Shown here in pieces: positions 44,707 to 45,892 of a stretch of 45,892 nt of DNA (position 1 is its first letter; each line of letters starts with the position of its first letter). Below the pieces are notes generated by a model. It did no database searches. It saw nothing but the letters and a program-made list of their open reading frames with translations, and had not been told where the DNA came from. This DNA comes from Myxococcales bacterium (lineage in GTDB: Bacteria > Myxococcota > UBA727 > VGSZ01), in the NCBI GenBank assembly GCA_023248635.1, contig JAHFED010000051.1, forward strand, positions 1-45,892. Reading direction: 5' to 3'. Made by a program: the position numbers and the translations under genes.

Positions 44707-45681
44707 ATGAACTGCCTGATCCGCCGCCCTGCCATCGCGTTATTGATGTTGCTTTCGACCGGCTGCGCAACACCCCAATTGACCTATATTGGTCCAACCT
44801 GCGTGGAGGCTGAGTCTGCTGGGTGGAATGCGCCGCACGCAGCGTCTCCCAACGTCATCGTGCTCAGACAATTGGGGAGCTGGGACTCGCTTCCGGGCTC
44901 GTCCACGAGGATCAATCTCAGGTACCCTGACGGCTCAGAAGAGCAACGCGTTTTTCAGAACAATCAGCTCGACCTGTCGAGGGCTGCGGGAGGGTATCTG
45001 TCGCTCCTCATCGGATTTAGTGGAGTGGCGGCCTTTGATCCAAACGCAACGGGGGACCGGGCTTTCGTCGCAAACTTTGGCCTTTTTGTCGTTGCGCCCC
45101 TCTTTTTCACCGGTGCGTTGTTCTCCTTCTTCACAGGATGGCAACCCGATGCGAGATACCTGATCGATCCCACGGGCGCGTGCACAGAGCACGGAGCGCA
45201 GGCCGCGGATTACCTGGCACTGCGCACGCGCTTCCAGCCGTTGATGGACGCAGGCAGGCTCAGACTCAAGCTGGCCGACGGGCGCGTCGTGATTGAACTG
45301 CCGAGTGACGTGCTGTTCGCGTCCGGGTTCGCAAACCTCTCGAGCGAGGGCCGCGCCCTGATTCGCGAGATCGCCAAGCCTTTGGCCGAAAATTACGGTC
45401 GCAGCTACCAGGTTGGTAGCCACACCGACAACGTGCCGAACGAGGTCACAACTGGAGCCACGACCTCAAATTGGGAACTGGCAAGCGAACGCGCAGTCAC
45501 CGTGGTGAAGTCGATGGTGGATGCCGGCGTACCACCAAACCGTCTGAGCGCCGCAGGTTTTGGGGATAGCAAACCAGCGGTCTCCAACGACACGGAGGAG
45601 GGCAGGAAGCAGAATCGGCGCATCGAGATTGTGGTGGTGCCGGATCCGTCATCGCTGCCCAACCCGGACGGGTCCTACTAA
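44707..45681 (+). CDS. OmpA/MotB-type peptidoglycan-binding lipoprotein
   Basis: A 324-residue lipoprotein with lipobox LLSTGC. After a beta-rich part and two hydrophobic stretches (YLSLLIGFSGVAAF; FGLFVVAPLFFTGALFSFF), the C-terminal about 120 residues are an OmpA-like domain: VLFASGFANLSSEG, VGSHTDNVPN, SNWELASERAVTVV and RKQNRRIEIVV, with the Asp and Arg that bind diaminopimelate. It would link the outer membrane to peptidoglycan. Codon choice is less GC-biased than that of its neighbours, hinting at transfer. The ATG at 44707 is preferred; the longer upstream frame lacks a signal peptide. Confidence 0.88.
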   Translation: MNCLIRRPAIALLMLLSTGCATPQLTYIGPTCVEAESAGWNAPHAASPNVIVLRQLGSWDSLPGSSTRINLRYPDGSEEQRVFQNNQLDLSRAAGGYLSLLIGFSGVAAFDPNATGDRAFVANFGLFVVAPLFFTGALFSFFTGWQPDARYLIDPTGACTEHGAQAADYLALRTRFQPLMDAGRLRLKLADGRVVIELPSDVLFASGFANLSSEGRALIREIAKPLAENYGRSYQVGSHTDNVPNEVTTGATTSNWELASERAVTVVKSMVDAGVPPNRLSAAGFGDSKPAVSNDTEEGRKQNRRIEIVVVPDPSSLPNPDGSY

Positions 45682-45772
45682 TCGACAGGACACGTCGACG
45701 GCCAAGTGTTGCGCAGACCGGGATCGCTGCGTGGACCGTTGCCCGGCTCGGTAGCTGCGGGTTGTTGGCGCT

Positions 45773-45892
45773 CTACAGATCGGGGCCGGCGACGACGCCG
45801 ATCCACTCGGCCACGGCCTTGATCTCGACGACGTCGTTGGGCTCGATGCTCGCGAAGGTGCGGTTGATCGAGTCGAGCACCAGCTGCCCCTG
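45773..45892 (-). CDS. C-terminal end of an unidentified protein
   Basis: The last 39 codons of a minus-strand gene that starts outside the window. It reads LVLDSINRTFASIEPNDVV... and ends GVVAGPDL, with the strong GTC/GAC codon bias of the host genome. Too short to name. Confidence 0.65.
   Translation of the reverse strand, partial: QGQLVLDSINRTFASIEPNDVVEIKAVAEWIGVVAGPDL

Overview
This is a high-GC chromosomal window from a Gram-negative bacterium, most like a myxobacterium or another lineage of the former Deltaproteobacteria. That placement is inferred from gene content: an RpoH-like sigma factor, a Ser/Thr kinase fused to a cyclic-nucleotide-binding domain, a giant poly-HAMP hybrid kinase, several lipoproteins with acidic or proline-rich linkers, and an isc operon led by a MerR-type regulator. 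There is no rRNA or tRNA to settle it. Codon choice is strongly biased to GTC, GAC, TCG and CGA triplets, which gives long GTC/GAC-type triplet runs in all frames. Genes are packed tightly, with many ATGA start/stop overlaps and tail-to-tail overlaps.

Region by region. 1-743: 3' remnant of a group II intron (maturase tail plus domains V/VI), then a small non-coding stretch with inverted repeats. 744-5436 (minus): a three-gene operon of a pyruvate-kinase-like fusion protein, a HIT-family protein and an unknown protein, behind a 390-base AT-rich region holding a four-copy direct repeat and a near-consensus Fur box. 5829-10211: Ser/Thr kinase with cNMP domain, divergent from helicase hrpB. 10212-12676 (minus): CBS-domain protein, moaD, moaE and an RNA m5U methyltransferase. 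12722-15085: an unknown protein without an ATG start and a DUF3494 (ice-binding-like) lipoprotein. 15123-18976: ABC-F ATPase, divergent RpoH-like sigma factor, then a lipoprotein whose start lies inside a long hairpin. 19046-21841: argC-argB and an exonuclease III. 21909-25761: ABC-2 exporter pair, a PH-like membrane protein and a small secreted protein. 25885-29485: aconitase and a DUF475/TerC-like membrane protein. 29776-35762: a receiver protein translationally coupled to an 1846-residue kinase with about 25 HAMP units. 35816-37413: a membrane-anchored protein and an HTTM-domain protein. 37389-41680 (minus): MerR regulator, iscS, iscU, iscA and two tandem paralogous membrane-anchored proteins. 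42063-45892: lipoproteins, a membrane protein, an OmpA-like lipoprotein with different codon use, and the end of an unidentified gene.

Most genes are housekeeping (Fe-S assembly, molybdopterin, arginine, TCA cycle, DNA repair). The parts most worth following up are the pyruvate-kinase-like/HIT operon with its structured promoter, the MerR-led isc operon with a nearby orphan terminator, the competing inverted repeats between the sigma factor and the lipoprotein, the poly-HAMP signalling pair, and a 24-base palindrome that is also found in frame inside hrpB.
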